Source: Oasisia sp. SBJ-2009 (taxonomy: Eukaryota; Annelida; Polychaeta; Sabellida; Siboglinidae). From it: a stretch of DNA of 64,000 nucleotides. The stretch is from the NCBI GenBank assembly GCA_964017155.1, contig OZ024862.1, forward strand, positions 26,836,933 through 26,900,932, written 5' to 3'. Below are positions 62,801-64,000 of the stretch, in pieces (the first letter of the stretch is position 1; every line of letters starts with the position of its first letter). The translations under genes and the position numbers were made by a program. Under the pieces are notes generated by a model, which worked only from the letters and a program-made list of their open reading frames with translations, was not told the DNA's origin and did no database searches.

Positions 62801-63803
62801 GTGACCTCTATGCTGCTGTCGTCACCTGCAACACAGTCCGTGCAACACTAGGTGGCAGCACCGTCCGCCCGCAATTCCTCCAGCTGCTCAAGGTCAACGG
62901 CCGATGCGAGGATCTGCTGCTGAAGGTTATCTATTTGTTACTGTTATTGTTTCTGTGAACCATGTTAAACAGACCTGGGGACCATGTTAAACAGACCTGG
63001 GGACCATGTTAAACAGACCTGGGGACCATTTCAGTAACGTTAAGAGCTCTTAAACCCGTTTTGCACTTTCATTTTGTACACATGAAAAGTGTCAACACCA
63101 CGAGGTGCCAATAAGACATTGTCGCTGATGTGTCATGGAAATAGTGTTCACAGTAATATGGCATTTTGAAGAAAAAAACGAATTTAACAATCAATTTTTG
63201 TTTAAGGATGAATGTTTGTTAAGGGCTCTTTATCTTAGTGAAATGGTCCCCTGGTCTTTCCATATTTAGGAATTTAATCTTGGCAATGTACGCGAATGAA
63301 TGTTTAACAGGATCACCTTCAAATGGTTCATGTTTGATTTGACATGTGAACTAGGAATAGGTGGCTTTTAGCTTATCGAGAGTTCAACAGTTTTCCGCCT
63401 TCTTCCATCTTCTACTTCTGTTATTATCTGGGATGGTTCATTTTTGGATAATAATACTACAGGGAGTTTAGAGAAAGAAATCCTAATTTAGTGAGTCAGC
63501 CAAAAAAAAATCTTTTCTCACATGGGATCTTTTACTTCCCCTGTCATAAACACCAGACAGAAGGCACCAACGGCTTATAGTATCTCTTCTGAAAGACGCA
63601 GGCCTTGTAGGGCATGTACTGGCCACCAGATTATGTTTAATAAGACTGAAGCACTGTTTGCAGTTGAAATGTTTTAACCACAAGATAATAATGTCCAAGT
63701 TATACATGAAACAGTTATAGAATGTGAATTATCCACAGGCATCTACCGAGGTTTTACCATCAGCTTCATCAAATGAGAAGAAGAATCTAAAGACCTTTCT
63801 CAT
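51819..63803 (+). CDS. INTS8: Integrator complex subunit 8, N-terminal 442 residues, 12 exons
   Basis: Exons: 51819-51939, 52601-52732, 53616-53718, 54362-54508, 54752-54817, 55234-55294, 58020-58193, 60111-60203, 60819-60965, 61603-61697, 62802-62925 and 63739-63803, continuing past the window. All junctions are GT-AG and all phases agree. INTS8 is a helical-repeat scaffold of the nuclear Integrator complex, in the module that recruits PP2A to attenuate RNA polymerase II and process snRNAs. Matches to the human protein as I know it: [15 protein letters not shown] (human CWFEFLLEESLLEKH), [16 protein letters not shown] ([16 protein letters not shown]), [10 protein letters not shown] ... [24 protein letters not shown] (LAGYCQACD), [10 protein letters not shown] (CNTVRDILEG). 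The window covers roughly 45% of the usual length of about 995 residues. The start ATG at 51819 follows an in-frame TGA at 51798. No neighbouring partner gene was seen. Confidence 0.93.
52283..52484 (-). mobile_element. tRNA-derived SINE in INTS8 intron 1
   Basis: Read on the minus strand, a head with a B box ggttcaatccc and an A-box-like ggttgtacggtagaacg is followed by a body with tttttggaagagacactaaa, ccggtggtcccttctatctg and ggggaagtcaaagatccc. The tail recurs at 63515-63625. Confidence 0.7.
52601..52732 (+). CDS. INTS8: INTS8 exon 2
   Basis: [20 protein letters not shown] then [20 protein letters not shown]. Acceptor ctgttacag, donor gtgggt. Confidence 0.88.
53162..53206. repeat. Perfect 15-bp-stem hairpin
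   Basis: atgcgccagtgacgt and acgtcactggcgcat flank a 14-nt loop in INTS8 intron 2, in a block also holding caagatggcagtg. Confidence 0.8.
53616..53718 (+). CDS. INTS8: INTS8 exon 3
   Basis: [20 protein letters not shown] then [13 protein letters not shown]. The strongest INTS8 match in the window. Acceptor cttccaag, donor gtagta. Confidence 0.95.
54362..54508 (+). CDS. INTS8: INTS8 exon 4
   Basis: [20 protein letters not shown] then [22 protein letters not shown]; the split Trp codon closes in exon 5. Acceptor ttttttag, donor gtatgt. Confidence 0.95.
54752..54817 (+). CDS. INTS8: INTS8 exon 5
   Basis: [21 protein letters not shown], aligning with human AIRTIVQSSFPVKQAK. Acceptor gcttcag completes the Trp codon; the perfect donor gtaagt was chosen over gtgtaa two bases earlier because only it joins exon 6 in frame. 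Confidence 0.88.
55234..55294 (+). CDS. INTS8: INTS8 exon 6
   Basis: [20 protein letters not shown]. Acceptor tgtttcag, donor gtatgt. The following intron (2.7 kb) holds the Kolobok-like and hAT elements. Confidence 0.85.
55367..56182 (+). mobile_element. Kolobok-like element with THAP relic (copy 2, 816 bp), INTS8 intron 6
   Basis: TTAA on both sides (55363-55366, 56183-56186), ends AGGACAAAAAAAGG and TTTGTCCT, long inverted repeats shared with 15140-16001 in opposite orientation. On the plus strand THAP pieces are readable: [12 protein letters not shown] from about 55708 and [20 protein letters not shown], the two metal-binding halves, separated by a frame break. Confidence 0.85.
56491..57631. 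mobile_element. hAT-type non-autonomous element (1141 bp), INTS8 intron 6
   Basis: Ends CAGAGATGGAGCGAGTAC and GTACGATTACTCCATCTCTG, perfect 8-bp target duplication GTGTTAAT (56483-56490, 57632-57639). Subterminal regions are dense in gtactcgagtac and gattacttt motifs in both orientations. No transposase frame. Confidence 0.9.
58020..58193 (+). CDS. INTS8: INTS8 exon 7
   Basis: [20 protein letters not shown] then [28 protein letters not shown]. Phase 0 at both ends; acceptor gttgtag, donor gtgagt. Confidence 0.9.
58330..59195 (+). mobile_element. 5'-truncated non-LTR retrotransposon, INTS8 intron 7
   Basis: Frames at 58330-58815 and 58834-59160 encode the RT end: [60 protein letters not shown], then [15 protein letters not shown] and [14 protein letters not shown]. 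One in-frame stop at 58813 separates the pieces. The 3' end is a (GAA)n tail. The FADD box is intact, but 5' truncation makes it inert. RTE-like by its short C-terminal tail. Confidence 0.85.
59192..59514. mobile_element. About 323-bp MITE, INTS8 intron 7
   Basis: Terminal repeats ctaggctagcgc and gcgctagcctag, with internal inverted pieces gccaaattggcgaaac and gccaaattggctaaac. AT microsatellites flank it, so a target duplication cannot be read. Confidence 0.65.
59515..59880. repeat. (AT)n tracts with a 92-bp tandem duplicate
   Basis: agttatctatttatgtccta ... ggctctccttaattcagttt occurs at about 59570-59661 and again at 59719-59810, each followed by (AT)n. Confidence 0.85.
60111..60203 (+). 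CDS. INTS8: INTS8 exon 8
   Basis: [20 protein letters not shown] then [11 protein letters not shown], aligning with human VCYDLGAAYFQQ ... AREKFFRTKEL. Phase 0/0. Confidence 0.93.
60819..60965 (+). CDS. INTS8: INTS8 exon 9
   Basis: [20 protein letters not shown] then [17 protein letters not shown]. Phase 0/0; acceptor gattttag, donor gtgagt. Confidence 0.93.
61208..61289. repeat. 82-bp near-perfect hairpin
   Basis: caaataagggtttatataca ... gatgatt pairs with aatcatctaatgttgtacat ... cccttatttg; arms about 35 bp, loop about 10 nt, one or two mismatches. It lies in INTS8 intron 9. Confidence 0.85.
61603..61697 (+). CDS. INTS8: INTS8 exon 10
   Basis: [20 protein letters not shown] then [11 protein letters not shown], aligning with human FIEDNLTLSLPVQFRQSV. 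Ends in phase 2, donor gtatgg. Confidence 0.9.
62410..62740 (-). mobile_element. tRNA-derived SINE in INTS8 intron 10
   Basis: On the minus strand the head (62740-62665) has an A box tggctcaggggtagagc and a consensus B box ggttcgaatcc. The body continues to a tail with gcgtaaagcgctttgaacgg and actgcgctatataagaac. The structure is too degenerate for a real tRNA gene. Confidence 0.75.
62802..62925 (+). CDS. INTS8: INTS8 exon 11
   Basis: [20 protein letters not shown] then [21 protein letters not shown]. One leading base completes the codon from exon 10. A small exon may lie between (see findings). Confidence 0.9.
63515..63625 (-). mobile_element. SINE tail fragment
   Basis: Shares gggatcttttacttcccctg, cagacagaaggcacca, cggctta and gtatctcttctgaaagac with the SINE body at 52300-52380. 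Confidence 0.6.
63739..63803 (+). CDS. INTS8: INTS8 exon 12 (last in window)
   Basis: [21 protein letters not shown], aligning with human LEKASESLKGNMAAFL. Acceptor atccacag, donor gtaagt; phase 2, continuing beyond the window. Confidence 0.82.
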
Positions 63804-64000
63804 GTAAGTACTACTTGTTTAAAAAGTAAAGTTAAAATACTTGGATATATTTCATTATTGTATATTTAAAATGTGCATTTAAAAATAGTTTTAATATTCA
63901 GACAAAAATTATTCAGGTCCCAAAGTAACATTTTGAGTTGCTCAGTGTTTAAATTCAGGAAATGGTCATCAAACTATAATATAAAATTATTCATTACTTT

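Overview
This is nuclear DNA from an animal, most likely a marine invertebrate and plausibly a lophotrochozoan; the species cannot be named from the window. Genes are split into short GT-AG exons with large introns. The window is packed with decayed non-LTR retrotransposons, tRNA-derived SINEs, several non-autonomous DNA transposon families and very long microsatellites. Nothing bacterial, no CRISPR array and no viral gene was seen.

Three real protein-coding loci can be reconstructed. (1) On the minus strand at the left edge (382-2196), three in-phase exons encode the N-terminal part of an M13 (neprilysin/ECE-type) zinc metallopeptidase: the membrane anchor, a Cys-pair linker and the start of the ectodomain. 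(2) On the minus strand at 38589-46354, nine exons encode an aldo-keto reductase closest in pattern to AKR1A1. The catalytic tetrad is present, but the exon that should code for substrate loop A was not found; the intron where it belongs holds pentanucleotide microsatellites. (3) On the plus strand from 51819 to beyond the right edge, twelve in-phase exons encode about the first 442 residues of Integrator complex subunit 8 (INTS8).

Region by region: 2316-5878 is a 49-bp satellite of about 72 copies whose monomer is itself a perfect 11-bp-stem hairpin, starting about 120 bp upstream of the M13 membrane-anchor exon. 6-24 kb holds microsatellites, SINEs, LINE relics, a TIR element inserted into a LINE reverse transcriptase (12134-12731), a Kolobok-like element (15140-16001), a 434-bp MITE (18477-18910) and a dead Tc1/mariner transposase (20560-21560). 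25277-37745 is a tandem array with a 2092-bp unit; its third copy is interrupted by a 5716-bp element with 4-bp target duplications, which carries a 4-kb near-perfect palindrome of reverse-transcriptase sequence, and by a 1268-bp TTAA-flanked element with a THAP-like reading frame. 46.5-48.6 kb holds a long-inverted-repeat element whose arms carry CCAAT-box repeats and the start of a short ORF. The INTS8 introns contain a second Kolobok-like element, an hAT element with an intact 8-bp target duplication, a truncated LINE, a MITE and SINEs.

The three host genes do not form a functional unit. The main interest is the transposon archaeology: insertions dated by nested target-site duplications, large palindromes, and mobile inverted repeats that spread NRF-1-like palindromes. 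All gene calls rest on reading exon translations and splice phases by eye; no alignment or database search was run.
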